DNA of 54,176 bases from Euryarchaeota archaeon UBA552 (GTDB lineage: Archaea; Thermoplasmatota; Poseidoniia; Poseidoniales; Thalassarchaeaceae). The stretch's first letter is position 1, and the number at the start of each line of letters is the position of its first letter. The notes beneath the pieces are model-generated. The model worked only from the letters and a program-made list of their open reading frames with translations. It ran no database searches and was not told where the DNA came from. A program made the translations under genes and the position numbers. Positions 8,959 to 17,064 of this stretch are shown here, piece after piece. Location: NCBI GenBank assembly GCA_002499585.1, contig DAMH01000019.1, positions 50,143-104,318 on the forward strand, read 5' to 3'.

Positions 8959-9954
8959 TCAAACGGGCTTGATAGCCAAAACCGATCCACATATCCTCAT
9001 CGAACCTGCATCTAGTTGGACTACAAGAGGAGGTTTGTTGTGGTGAGATCGGACCCAAATTGGCCGATCCCAACGGACAGTTATGACGTCTCCTTCTATT
9101 GACTCTACCCTGCCAACCATGAATTGCAGGTCACAGGACATGTGAATTATATCGTTCACATTCAGAGGCCTGGTTTGAAATTCTGAAAAATTAACACAGA
9201 CCTCGCTCCTATCCATCGTAACAAGAACATTGGAATCCAAGGATACAATTTGACTACCCTTGTCCAAGACGTCATCTTTGACACCCCTAAGCGCAACACC
9301 AACCCTGTCTCCGATGACTGCAGTGTCTACGTCTTCATCCATGACTTGAAGTGACCTGACGACTCCTTCATACCCACCAGGTTGTATCCTGATCGCATCG
9401 TGTTTTTTTATGAATCCTGATCTTACGTACCCAATTCCGACTAAACCGATTCCCTTGACCACAAAATGTTGATCCACGGATACAAGCAGATTTTCATCCG
9501 ACTCAAATTTCGGAATTTTTTCTAGCAGCGTTGATCTGTATTCATGCAAGTCGGGAACTGAGGCGTGCAGATTCCATGTTTTCAATCCCGCTTGGTTTTT
9601 GATCACCTCAACCTTTTCCTGATCGATCCACCCTCCATCTTTTGGATTGATGAAAAGGTCCCCGTCCTCAATACCCGCGGAGGAGAATGCAACCATCGCC
9701 TCACCCAGCGCAGCATCAAGTGAGGTGACCTCAATAATTCCGTGATCAGATACGTTGAGGGCTGACAAAAGAGGACGAATCTTCGCAGGGTAATTTAGCG
9801 GCCTAATCATGGATATTATTTTTCGATGTGTGCCAGTACCCTCCTTGTACACATAGGATTCGATGTCTCTGGTGTCAGATAACTTACCCATGGACCTCAG
9901 AAGGTCTTGACTGCCTATGACTGCAATGTTGAGCACTGGCATTTCTGGAAGCAT
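8959..9954 (-). CDS. EF-Tu/SelB-like translation factor with degenerate G domain
   Basis: This 331-residue protein has a region at about 165-250 (VVKGIGLVGIGYVRSGFIKKHD, GVVRSLQVMDEDV, AVIGDRVGVALRGV) that reads as the beta-barrel domain 2 of EF-Tu/SelB GTPases. A further barrel follows (FSEFQTRPLNVND ... VGRVESIEGDVITVRWDRPIWV). The N-terminal third has the first strand NIAVIGS of a G domain, but the expected GHVDHGKT loop is replaced by GSQDLLRSM and no DxxG or NKxD motif is evident. GTP hydrolysis is therefore unlikely. Similar truncated SelB relatives occur in archaea, and their function is not established. There is no selenocysteine machinery in the window. It could act as an accessory translation or RNA-binding factor. 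Confidence 0.7.
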   Translation of the reverse strand: MLPEMPVLNIAVIGSQDLLRSMGKLSDTRDIESYVYKEGTGTHRKIISMIRPLNYPAKIRPLLSALNVSDHGIIEVTSLDAALGEAMVAFSSAGIEDGDLFINPKDGGWIDQEKVEVIKNQAGLKTWNLHASVPDLHEYRSTLLEKIPKFESDENLLVSVDQHFVVKGIGLVGIGYVRSGFIKKHDAIRIQPGGYEGVVRSLQVMDEDVDTAVIGDRVGVALRGVKDDVLDKGSQIVSLDSNVLVTMDRSEVCVNFSEFQTRPLNVNDIIHMSCDLQFMVGRVESIEGDVITVRWDRPIWVRSHHNKPPLVVQLDAGSMRICGSVLAIKPV

Positions 9955-9973
9955 CCTGTTCTGGAAAATTATC

Positions 9974-10438
9974 CTACGAGTCTTCCCGCCTCATGCCTTC
10001 CCTTGCTCGGTCTGCCATTGCATGAAGTCGTTTGCTTTCTTCATCATCCGGTGTAAACTGTGGCACATTCGTGGGTTTTAGTGAGCTATCAACGGCTACC
10101 ATGAAGAAAAAGCCCGAGCAGATCTCTTCTGGGTTCCAATTTTTCCGAGACAACCGGCAGGATGTCACATGAACGCCAACGGTCCTTGGTGACGTCCACA
10201 CGACTCTGGCAATCGTCCTGATCAAGTCTCCTTGGTATGCCGGCCTTTTGAATTTCAACGCATCCACGGAGATTGTTACAACATCCTCACTACAGAATTT
10301 ACTCGCAGCCATGCCTGCTGCGGTGTCCATAATTGACATGAGCCGCCCTCCGAAGAGTGTATCCCGACCATTGGTATCACCGGGAAAAACCTCATTCAAT
10401 TGAACAAGCGGCATCAGCTTCTCGCGATCGTCCATGTT
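9974..10438 (-). CDS. Hotdog-fold acyl-CoA thioesterase
   Basis: From the ATG at 10438 this is a 154-residue protein. GDTNGRDTLFGGRLMSIMDTAAGMAASKFC is the hallmark of the YciA/ACOT branch of hotdog thioesterases, with the catalytic Asp in the MDTAAG helix and N in the DTNGRD loop. VTISVDALKFKRPAYQGDLIRTIARVV and VGVHVTSC complete the sheet. It hydrolyses acyl-CoA to free acid and CoA. The frame is open further upstream (ATG at 10528, and an open reading to 10618), but that extension overlaps the start of the divergent gene and has no family similarity. It is translated in the same direction as the EF-Tu-like gene, 19 bases upstream of it, so the two are probably an operon. Confidence 0.82.
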   Translation of the reverse strand, partial: NMDDREKLMPLVQLNEVFPGDTNGRDTLFGGRLMSIMDTAAGMAASKFCSEDVVTISVDALKFKRPAYQGDLIRTIARVVWTSPRTVGVHVTSCRLSRKNWNPEEICSGFFFMVAVDSSLKPTNVPQFTPDDEESKRLHAMADRAREGMRREDS

Positions 10439-10540
10439 TGACATCCACAAGTTCCACTCTCTTGAATCCACCCCGAAGATAGCCACTTTTCCGAGGTTTA
10501 GACCGCTTGATTGATTTCGGTCGATCATCTCTGACCACCC

Positions 10541-11308
10541 GTGGATATACCTAGCCTGACATGGGACTCCGTCGTCGTCAACGATCCAGAGGGAGGAGAA
10601 TACGTGTTCTGGCCGCACCTGCCCTGCGTGGAATCCCCATCAGGGTTAGTGCCAGAATCAAAATTTCAAGCTGTTGCATTCCTAGCTTCCTCTGAGGATG
10701 TGTGGAGGTGGAGGGAGGAATTAGCTGAAAATGATCTGAACCCGGGGGCCCACGTTGCTGCTGCCGTTGCATCGGGAACTGCTCTTGGAAGATACCTAAC
10801 AGACCTGGAGGATCTCGGTCTACCAGGTATTACTATTCCTGATCCAGAACCAATCGCCCTCCTAAAATTGAAATTAAGAAAGTTCGCTCTCGAGCCTTCA
10901 AGCGACGATAAAGAATGGGCTCATCTTATGATCAGACACGCAGATTATGCTTCCAAGGCGTCTACGTTCTTCTCGTTTATCGGCGCAGGAAGGCGTTGGA
11001 AGCGTGTGCGATCATCAGCAATTCGAAAAGTAGTACCTCATACTGACTTAGATGCCGCTTATGGTGCAGCCGCGGCTTCTGCCGCGGCCTGGTGGACAGA
11101 AGAAAATCGAACTTGGACCAAGGAGATAAGGCATGAGGCCGATCGTCGGAAAATGGCGAGATTGCGAGGAGCTATGGCTGAGATGAGATCTGGGAATAAA
11201 CAGTCAAGAATACTTGTGCCCGTCCATCAGCCATGCATGCAAGGGCTCATCGAGGTAATGTCATCTTGGCCTCACCCGGAAAGTTGTGAGGAGTTGGAAG
11301 AATGGTAG
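10541..11308 (+). CDS. Hypothetical protein, Ala-rich helical core
   Basis: This is a protein of 255 residues starting at a GTG, which I do not recognise. It has a Trp-rich N-terminus, a helical middle with an Ala-rich segment (DLDAAYGAAAASAAAWWTEE) and basic helices, and a C-terminal strand-turn segment ILVPVHQPCMQGLIEVMSS. The end faintly recalls the closing motif of TraB/GumN-type proteins, but the match is too weak to use. No signal peptide or membrane helix is present. Its stop overlaps the start of the next gene by seven bases, so it is translationally coupled with the TBP-like protein and the TatD-like hydrolase. Confidence 0.6.
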   Translation: MDIPSLTWDSVVVNDPEGGEYVFWPHLPCVESPSGLVPESKFQAVAFLASSEDVWRWREELAENDLNPGAHVAAAVASGTALGRYLTDLEDLGLPGITIPDPEPIALLKLKLRKFALEPSSDDKEWAHLMIRHADYASKASTFFSFIGAGRRWKRVRSSAIRKVVPHTDLDAAYGAAAASAAAWWTEENRTWTKEIRHEADRRKMARLRGAMAEMRSGNKQSRILVPVHQPCMQGLIEVMSSWPHPESCEELEEW

Positions 11309-11835
11309 AAATAAATGACCGACTTGAGATTAGTGTCGTGGACCAAACTTTCAGGTTTATGCCCAAGGAGCCTCCGACGTTTGATCAAGCATTGACCCTT
11401 CCTGGCGCTAGAAAAGTGGGGGAAGAGGTTACAATCACACGAACGGACCCCTGGGCCACATTAGTTTTCGAAAAAACAGGAGGGATAGTGGTTTTCGGAA
11501 TATCTCGCTCGGAGGTCGCCAAGTTAACAGTCAGAGAGTCCTTGCTCCGCCTTGGACTGCCTGAAGATGGCATCAGCATGGAAAAGGGACCTATGGTGAT
11601 GAAATTTACAACAGGAAGGGCAGTTATCAGCAGCGTAGCCACAAATCGAATTTCCGAAGTAAAGTCCATCGACAGTCTCGGAGCCGTTGAGATATCAGCA
11701 ACAAGATTCGGAGGAGTTATTCTGATTTTTCCAAGTGGGAAAGGTTTTGCAATCGGTATGAGATCCAAAAGAATCGGCGAGCTAGCAATTAGAACTTATT
11801 TGGAGATCCTCGAACAAGAAGGGGCCCTTGCGTGA
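11302..11835 (+). CDS. TBP-like two-repeat protein (divergent)
   Basis: This 177-residue protein has two related halves. The first contains WATLVFEKTGGIVVFGISRSEVAKLTVRESL and the second contains GVILIFPSGKGFAIGMRSKRIGELAIRTYL. Both resemble the strand-strand-helix core of the TATA-binding protein repeat, where archaeal TBP has LLIFSSGK, then VxTGAKS, then a long helix. The two cores are about 86 residues apart, near the spacing in genuine TBP. The total length is also that of archaeal TBP. The DNA-intercalating phenylalanines cannot be confirmed by eye, and similarity outside the cores is low. It may be a specialised paralogue of TBP rather than the general factor. It overlaps both neighbouring genes by a few bases. 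Confidence 0.5.
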   Translation: MVEINDRLEISVVDQTFRFMPKEPPTFDQALTLPGARKVGEEVTITRTDPWATLVFEKTGGIVVFGISRSEVAKLTVRESLLRLGLPEDGISMEKGPMVMKFTTGRAVISSVATNRISEVKSIDSLGAVEISATRFGGVILIFPSGKGFAIGMRSKRIGELAIRTYLEILEQEGALA

Positions 11836-12731
11836 GCCACATGGAGAGCCAATGGGAGTGGAAAGGACCGGTTGTCGACCATCATATTCACTTGGATCCA
11901 AAAGGAGAGGGCTTAGAGGCGGTGAAATCATTCAAATCTGCTGGTGGAACATCTATTATCCTCGTCCACAAGCCAAATTTTCAAGACCTTCCGGAAACTG
12001 TTGATGATTATCGTTCGGTTTACAGTGACACAATAAACCTAGCAGAATCGGTCCGGCGAAACACAGGTGTCAAAGTAGGAGTGATTCTTGGGCCGCATCC
12101 TGTTGCTATGGATCATCAAATAAACTCGCTAGGGCTTGAAAATGCAACTGAATTACACCTGCAGGCAGTGGAAATGGCCTTGGAATTTGTCCAAGAACGA
12201 GAAGCCATCGGATTGGGGGAGGTGGGAAGGCCTCACTATCCGATATCGGATGATCAATGGAATAATGCTAACAAAACGTTGCTCGAGGTGCTGAAAATGG
12301 CAAATGAATACGATGCAGCAGTCCAGTTGCATGTCGAGGAAAACTTTTCCGAAACATACCAGTCAATTGATTCAATCAGAAAGAAGGCAGGCCTTGACAA
12401 GAAGCACACTGTTCGTCATTATGCTTCTCCAAATCTCTCAGAAGCTTACAGATCTGGATTGCCTTGCACGGTGAATGTCGGCAAAGGATCCATTTCGAAA
12501 ATCATTCAAACTTGGACTGAGGGCAGCCCTCCATGGGGGATGGAAACCGATTTCTTGGATGACCCAGCCCGGCCCGGAGCTGTCCTCGGCCCCAAAACCG
12601 TACCCAAAAGAGTCAACGAGCTCTGCCAGACATGGCACCAATCCGGAAGGTCTACTGCAGGTCTGGATGAGCTGCTCCACAGGGTAAATCTTGACTGGAT
12701 TGAATCTACTTATGGCTGGTCGCCTCTTTGA
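11832..12731 (+). CDS. TatD-related metal-dependent hydrolase
   Basis: This amidohydrolase-fold protein has 299 residues; it starts with GTG at 11832, or with ATG at 11841. VVDHHIHLDPKGEG provides the first metal-binding His pair. GVILGPHPVAMDHQ, EAIGLGEVGRPHY (metal-bridging Glu), AVQLHVEE and KKHTVRHYAS give the successive ligands of a TIM-barrel metal site, and GMETDFLDDPARPGAVLGPK carries the late Asp. This order is that of TatD-type DNases and archaeal TatD relatives. Whether it acts on DNA ends or on another phosphoester cannot be told. It is the last gene of a three-gene overlapping set. Confidence 0.78.
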   Translation: MSHMESQWEWKGPVVDHHIHLDPKGEGLEAVKSFKSAGGTSIILVHKPNFQDLPETVDDYRSVYSDTINLAESVRRNTGVKVGVILGPHPVAMDHQINSLGLENATELHLQAVEMALEFVQEREAIGLGEVGRPHYPISDDQWNNANKTLLEVLKMANEYDAAVQLHVEENFSETYQSIDSIRKKAGLDKKHTVRHYASPNLSEAYRSGLPCTVNVGKGSISKIIQTWTEGSPPWGMETDFLDDPARPGAVLGPKTVPKRVNELCQTWHQSGRSTAGLDELLHRVNLDWIESTYGWSPL

Positions 12732-12931
12732 AACAGTTTCAAAAGGCTTATTTTAGGCATAAAAGCAAGAACTCCTCCACAACAAAACAATATCAGGAAC
12801 AACAGCCCGACAAACCAATCTGGCCTGCCTGTTGAAATCCCAAAAGCCTCAATGACAAGCAGGAAGAATGCTGCGTTTACGGGGAGGAAAATGACCATCA
12901 TAGCAATGCCAACCAACCGTCTCCAATACAT
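12710..12931 (-). CDS. Small two-TM membrane protein
   Basis: From the ATG at 12931 this is 73 residues (84 from a first ATG at 12964). Two hydrophobic helices are clear: VGIAMMVIFLPVNAAFFLLVIEAF and WFVGLLFLILFCCGGVLAFM. They are joined by a short loop, and the C-terminal tail is basic. There is no recognisable family. The end overlaps the convergent hydrolase gene by 22 bases. Confidence 0.5.
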   Translation of the reverse strand: MYWRRLVGIAMMVIFLPVNAAFFLLVIEAFGISTGRPDWFVGLLFLILFCCGGVLAFMPKISLLKLFQRGDQP

Positions 12932-13024
12932 GTCGCTCGCCCCTCGCAACTGCCAACAGTGCATAACGACGACGGAGGTTTGGACCGAATCGATTTAGTG
13001 GGCGACTCGACTCGGGGGTACATA

Positions 13025-13101
13025 GCGCCTGTAGTGAAGTCTGGTTATCACCTGAGGTTTCCAACCTCATATCCTGGGTTCGAATCCCGGCGGGCGCACC
13101 A
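13025..13101 (+). tRNA. tRNA-Gly (anticodon UCC) with encoded CCA
   Basis: The cloverleaf can be drawn by hand. The acceptor stem GCGCCTG (13025-13031) pairs with CGGGCGC (13091-13097), with one T-G pair. The D stem is GTGA/TCAC. The anticodon stem TGAGG/CCTCA encloses the loop TTTCCAA, with anticodon TCC at 13060-13062. The T stem CTGGG/CCCGG encloses TTCGAAT. The discriminator is A at 13098, as in archaeal tRNA-Gly, and CCA follows at 13099-13101. It therefore reads GGA and GGG codons. No intron is present. It stands alone between the small membrane protein and the ABC exporter. Confidence 0.96.
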
Positions 13102-13148
13102 TTTGGAATCGTACGGAAGACTACATACTCCCTGTGTTCCGGAGGGTC

Positions 13149-15017
13149 ATGGCCGCCGGCGAGGATGGGGAATCAATCACTCCGGACGGCACGCTGACTG
13201 GCATAAGCAGGGATTCCTCAGACCTTGCTGACGAGGCACAGGTTGTAGGCAAGAAGATTTGGAGAATTTTCCCCTACGCCATGAGATACAAAAAACTCGC
13301 CTTTGGAGGGGTGCTTGCCAACGCCGGTGCCAGAGCATCCGACCTTCTACCCTTCCTCACTATAGGCTGGGCCGCAGATTTTTACTCAACAGGGACCTAC
13401 AATCCACCTTGGCTTGAGGCCTACATCGGCGATTCTCCATACCTCGGATTCGGGATTATTATTTTCATGTGCTTTGGACTTCTGGCAATTTTCCAGGGCA
13501 CAAGCAACTACCTGTGGCAGGCCACATCATATAACGCTCAGCACGACATTAGGATGGATGCGGCAAGATCCCTTATTGATATGGAAGCCTCATATTTTGA
13601 GGATAGGCAAACCGGGAACCTCATGTCGGTCCTCTCTGCTGATATTTCACTGTTGGAAGATGTCATATCTGATTCCAGTACTAGCATTGTGAGGATCGTT
13701 ATCACGTTCACCATGGCGGGAATTCTGCTTTCTCTCATGTCGGTTAAGTTGACAATAATGCTCTTCAGCCCACTGGTATTGATCATACCAATGGTGATCT
13801 GGTTTGCCACAAGAGTTCAACGTAAATATCGAAAACAACGTGAAAGCACCGGCAGCATAGTCTCTATACTGGAGAACGTGCTTGGGGGCATCACTGTGAT
13901 GCAGGCTTACAATGCGCAGGATTTTGAAAAATTCCGAGTGGACAGCGAGTCCTATCGATACCGTGACCAGGCAATCTCGGCTTCACTAGTCAGAAACCGA
14001 TTCATACCAGGAATATACCTAGTGGCAGGTTTGGCGTTCGGCCTCATTGTTACCGCAGGGGGCTGGGTCTTGGAATCAGGGGAGATATCAATCGGGGAGT
14101 ATGTGACTTTCCTGCTAATTAGCACTCGGATGACATTCCCGTTGTTCATACTCGGAGCTCTACTGAATCAGATCCAGAGGGGGGAAGCAGCAGCCAAACG
14201 TGTCTTCGCTATAGTTGACCTTGAACCGACCATAGTTGATAACGAAGATGCAGTCCCGTTGGAAGGGGCGATTCAATCACTGGAGTTTGAAGAGGTCACA
14301 TTTCGTTACCCTTCCTCGGATTCAAATGTCCTAAATGGCATATCATTCAAGGTCACGCCTGGTGAATTTGTCGGGATAATGGGGCACACCGGTGCAGGAA
14401 AGAGCACTATTTTGAAACTAATTGAGCGCTTTTATGAACCACAGTCGGGAAGGATACTGGTCAACGGGATAGACCTAAGCCAGTTGAAGATAGATTCAGT
14501 AAGAGGGCGAATCGGATTCGTTTCACAGGATCCATTCCTGTTCTTTGGCACTATCAGAGATAACATAGCTTATGCTAGAAAGGCCACAGAGGAAGAGATA
14601 CAATCTGCATTGATGGAAGCTGGCGCTCTGGAGTTCGTTATGGCTCTCCCAGAGGGTATTGATACAGAGGTAGGTGACAGAGGAGTGAAGCTTTCAGGGG
14701 GACAAAAGGCGAGGATTAGCCTTGCAAGGGCTCTATTGACTAAACCAGATCTATTGATCTTGGATGAAGCAAGTGCAGCACTCGATGCCGAAACGGAACA
14801 AAGAATCCAGAACTCACTTTTCTCCTCTGAAGACACAGACAGAATGGCAGTTGCTGTAGCACACAGGCTTGCGACTATCAGGAATGCGGATGAGATACTC
14901 GCTATGGTTGACGGCGTCATCGTCGAAAGGGGGACTCATGACCATCTAATAGACGCAGACAATGTCTATGCATCGCAATGGAGGATTCAAACAGGTGAAT
15001 TCGAATCTGAGGCGTAA
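13149..15017 (+). CDS. ABC exporter, fused permease and ATPase
   Basis: This half-transporter of about 622 residues has the MsbA/lipid-multidrug exporter layout. An N-terminal domain has about six transmembrane helices (residues about 45-330). The C-terminal nucleotide-binding domain has Walker A GHTGAGKST, Q-loop FVSQDP, signature LSGGQKARISLARALL, Walker B LLILDEASAALD and the H-loop AVAHRLAT. All catalytic motifs are intact, so it should work as a homodimer or with an unlinked partner. The substrate could be lipid, peptide or drug. A GTG at 13134 is an alternative start; the ATG at 13149 has GGAGGG close before it, and the spacing is tight. The stop shares one base with the next gene's ATG, suggesting coupling. 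Confidence 0.92.
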   Translation: MAAGEDGESITPDGTLTGISRDSSDLADEAQVVGKKIWRIFPYAMRYKKLAFGGVLANAGARASDLLPFLTIGWAADFYSTGTYNPPWLEAYIGDSPYLGFGIIIFMCFGLLAIFQGTSNYLWQATSYNAQHDIRMDAARSLIDMEASYFEDRQTGNLMSVLSADISLLEDVISDSSTSIVRIVITFTMAGILLSLMSVKLTIMLFSPLVLIIPMVIWFATRVQRKYRKQRESTGSIVSILENVLGGITVMQAYNAQDFEKFRVDSESYRYRDQAISASLVRNRFIPGIYLVAGLAFGLIVTAGGWVLESGEISIGEYVTFLLISTRMTFPLFILGALLNQIQRGEAAAKRVFAIVDLEPTIVDNEDAVPLEGAIQSLEFEEVTFRYPSSDSNVLNGISFKVTPGEFVGIMGHTGAGKSTILKLIERFYEPQSGRILVNGIDLSQLKIDSVRGRIGFVSQDPFLFFGTIRDNIAYARKATEEEIQSALMEAGALEFVMALPEGIDTEVGDRGVKLSGGQKARISLARALLTKPDLLILDEASAALDAETEQRIQNSLFSSEDTDRMAVAVAHRLATIRNADEILAMVDGVIVERGTHDHLIDADNVYASQWRIQTGEFESEA

Positions 15018-15721
15018 TGAACATGGATAAGATCGAGTGGATAGAGGTTGGGCCCGGTAAAGCCATACTTGGATCCAATAGACGATCTATACTTACCGGC
15101 GGGGTGGGGCCTCGACACCAAGTCTCCATCGACAGAATTTTTGAAATATCGAAACATCCTGTCGACCCCGTCGTCTCAAGAAAAATGATCGAGGCAGGCG
15201 ATGCAAGTTTAGCCTCGGAATCTGAATGGGCACTGGCAAAGGAGGTTGGAGCTATTCATGCAAATTATGGAACATCTGAGGCCTTGGCGGACTCAATAAC
15301 CAGTTATTGGGGTAAACAATGTGATGGAAGACCATACATACAACACGATTCAGTTCGACATAGGCGAATAAGGACGTGGAAGAAAAAAAGGGTTACAGAG
15401 TCGTCGAGGGCAGAGGAATTAACCGAGAACATGCCAAAAAGGTTGGTCAGAAGAAAAACTGACTACTCGGGAGATGCACTAGTACTCCCTCACAGAGGGG
15501 ACAGTGCGAGGATAATATTCGAGGAAATCGTGATATGCATGTGTTTGGGCGTGGTTCCTTCATTTGTCTGGGCGCTGTTCAATGCTTCACCTGGATACAT
15601 AGCTGAGGGGTGGTTGAATTTGACATTGGGAGGAATCTTCCTTGGGATATCAACAGCAGTTATCTGGCGCCCGAAAACACCGACATACATACAGGAAGGA
15701 GATAAGTGGAGGCTCGGTTGA
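15017..15721 (+). CDS. FGE-sulfatase-like N-domain with two TM helices
   Basis: This is a protein of 234 residues. The first 75 (WIEVGPGKAILGS, then PRHQVSIDRIFEISKHPVDP, then ASESEWALAKEVGA) match the opening of formylglycine-generating-enzyme/SUMF1-like domains. Those typically begin with a W-I-P-G-G-F-x-M-G-S strand, then H-x-V-x-x-x-x-F-x-I-x-x-x-P-V-T, then a P-T-E-A-E-W-E helix. The catalytic cysteine core of that family is missing, and the domain is cut short. The C-terminal part has two hydrophobic helices at about 173-190 and 202-220 (IVICMCLGVVPSFVWALF and LNLTLGGIFLGISTAVIW). It may be a degenerate, membrane-tethered binding module. It is translationally coupled to the ABC exporter and may be an accessory protein. 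Confidence 0.5.
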   Translation: MNMDKIEWIEVGPGKAILGSNRRSILTGGVGPRHQVSIDRIFEISKHPVDPVVSRKMIEAGDASLASESEWALAKEVGAIHANYGTSEALADSITSYWGKQCDGRPYIQHDSVRHRRIRTWKKKRVTESSRAEELTENMPKRLVRRKTDYSGDALVLPHRGDSARIIFEEIVICMCLGVVPSFVWALFNASPGYIAEGWLNLTLGGIFLGISTAVIWRPKTPTYIQEGDKWRLG

Positions 15722-15724
15722 AGG

Positions 15725-16477
15725 TCACTCATTTGTGACTCTAGGAGCTAATAAGAATGTCCATTTTGCCCCTCCGTTGTTGCTAACCCAGTCGACTTTG
15801 AGTGGATAGGAAGCCTTGAATTGAATCTCAAGATTATCAGTCGCCCCGGGATTGATCTTTCTCGCCAATTCATTGGGGAATCTGATTGAATATGTGGACG
15901 TAGACGGCTGCTTTACCGTCAATTCCCCCAGTTCACCGGACTCAAACTTAGTTTCCACAGACTCACCGGTAGGTTCTCCGGATCTAACAGCAAAGTGACT
16001 TGCATCTGCAGACAGATCCACCAGATCTCCGCCCAATTTTGCGGCTCTGAATGACCGTGCAAACTTCTCAGTCGATATTACCACTTTCATGCCGTCAAAA
16101 TCGAGACTTGGTAATTTCACCTCTTCAATCATCGAGGTATCGAGCCCCCTGATGGTTCGACGAACTTCACTAACGTGGACCACCATCGAACTTGTTGTCT
16201 GATCATAATCCAGCTCAATGAGATCGTTCGGACCTGCAAGTGCGAGTACTTCCCCCAATTTTCGTAGGTCGATACCTATGTCCATAGGCTCAACCTCGTA
16301 TGTCTCGAAACATTCGTCAGCGACCATCATTTCCAGCATAGCAACGTGGCTTACGTCGACCGATGAGCAAGCCAGCCCTTTCTCACCCCAGCGAAATTTT
16401 GCTTCTTCGTTGTCCAATATAGAGAGCAGGTCTACGATTTCCCTCATTACTTGCTGCTTTGCTGTCACCCTCAGCAT
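15725..16477 (-). CDS. pcn: PCNA, DNA polymerase sliding clamp
   Basis: This archaeal PCNA subunit has 250 residues, the usual length. The opening LRVTAKQQVMREIVDLLSILDNEEAKFRWGEKGLACSSVDVSHVAML is the first half-domain, with the conserved helix and the S-x-D-x-S-H-V-A-M strand. The interdomain connector begins with LDTSMIEEVKLPSLDFD. The second domain has the SFRAAKLGGDLVDLSAD helix-strand, and the C-terminus is LLAPRVTNE, where partner PIP boxes dock. It forms a homotrimeric ring that tethers polymerase, ligase and nucleases to DNA. It lies downstream of the TFS gene on the same strand with a 62-base gap, a plausible operon. Confidence 0.97.
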   Translation of the reverse strand: MLRVTAKQQVMREIVDLLSILDNEEAKFRWGEKGLACSSVDVSHVAMLEMMVADECFETYEVEPMDIGIDLRKLGEVLALAGPNDLIELDYDQTTSSMVVHVSEVRRTIRGLDTSMIEEVKLPSLDFDGMKVVISTEKFARSFRAAKLGGDLVDLSADASHFAVRSGEPTGESVETKFESGELGELTVKQPSTSTYSIRFPNELARKINPGATDNLEIQFKASYPLKVDWVSNNGGAKWTFLLAPRVTNE

Positions 16478-16539
16478 GCTACCACTTCCTACCTTGTCCG
16501 ATCCAGAAGGTTATTCATCATTCTCAGGGAGTTGATCCA

Positions 16540-16917
16540 TCATTGGTATTCTCTGAAGCGATGTCCGCAAGCTTCGCATGTGCATATTTTGGTTTCAGGT
16601 TCATCGCTCGAGCGCGTCTGCTGCAATTCAACGAATATTCGATCAGCATCACATTTTGGACATCTGTAATCTCCCACGCGCAAGGTACCTCTGGCTACAT
16701 CGGGCGCCTGAACTTCAGTCAGATGTTTGAGATCCGTGGATTTTGTAGAGGATTTAGTGTTGGTGATATCAATCTCCTTGCCGTCTGATCCAAGGACTAT
16801 TGCACTCGAACCGTCCTTTCCACCCACTGGTCCCTCATACCCACACTTGTAATTCGTGCACCTTATGTTGCTATTGGGATCAACGAATCCTAGGGTACCG
16901 CACTCTGGACAGAACAT
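16540..16917 (-). CDS. tfs: Transcription factor S (TFIIS/RPB9-like)
   Basis: The protein begins MFCPECGTLGF at 16917, giving about 125 residues; the frame is open further upstream, but only this start fits the family. The N-terminal zinc ribbon uses CPECG and CTNYKCG. The C-terminal zinc ribbon uses CPKCDADR and CEACGHRF, preceded by QQTRSSDEPET, which carries the acidic D-E pair that enters the RNA polymerase active site and stimulates transcript cleavage. It therefore rescues backtracked polymerase. The linker is about 20 residues longer than in the shortest archaeal TFS. Confidence 0.9.
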   Translation of the reverse strand: MFCPECGTLGFVDPNSNIRCTNYKCGYEGPVGGKDGSSAIVLGSDGKEIDITNTKSSTKSTDLKHLTEVQAPDVARGTLRVGDYRCPKCDADRIFVELQQTRSSDEPETKICTCEACGHRFREYQ

Positions 16918-17064
16918 CACCGCACCTCTTTGGACTTCCTCACCTAATCGGCTGATTGATTTCAATGCTCCCATGAAAAGAGCATCTGTTTGCTATTTTG
17001 CCCAGCGTGTTGACAAACTGAATGTGCCCATATCGTTGAAGTTCAAACACCTCTTGGCTATGAC

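Noticed and set aside
8959..9954. Active SelB and selenocysteine incorporation
   Set aside because: The GTPase motifs are lacking, and no tRNA-Sec or SECIS-bearing gene was seen here.
10439..10618. Upstream extension of the hotdog thioesterase to 10618
   Set aside because: It overlaps the divergent gene at 10541 and has no thioesterase similarity; the family core starts after 10438.
12959..13231. Forward frame covering the tRNA-Gly gene
   Set aside because: The tRNA cloverleaf explains the segment and the encoded peptide is composition noise.
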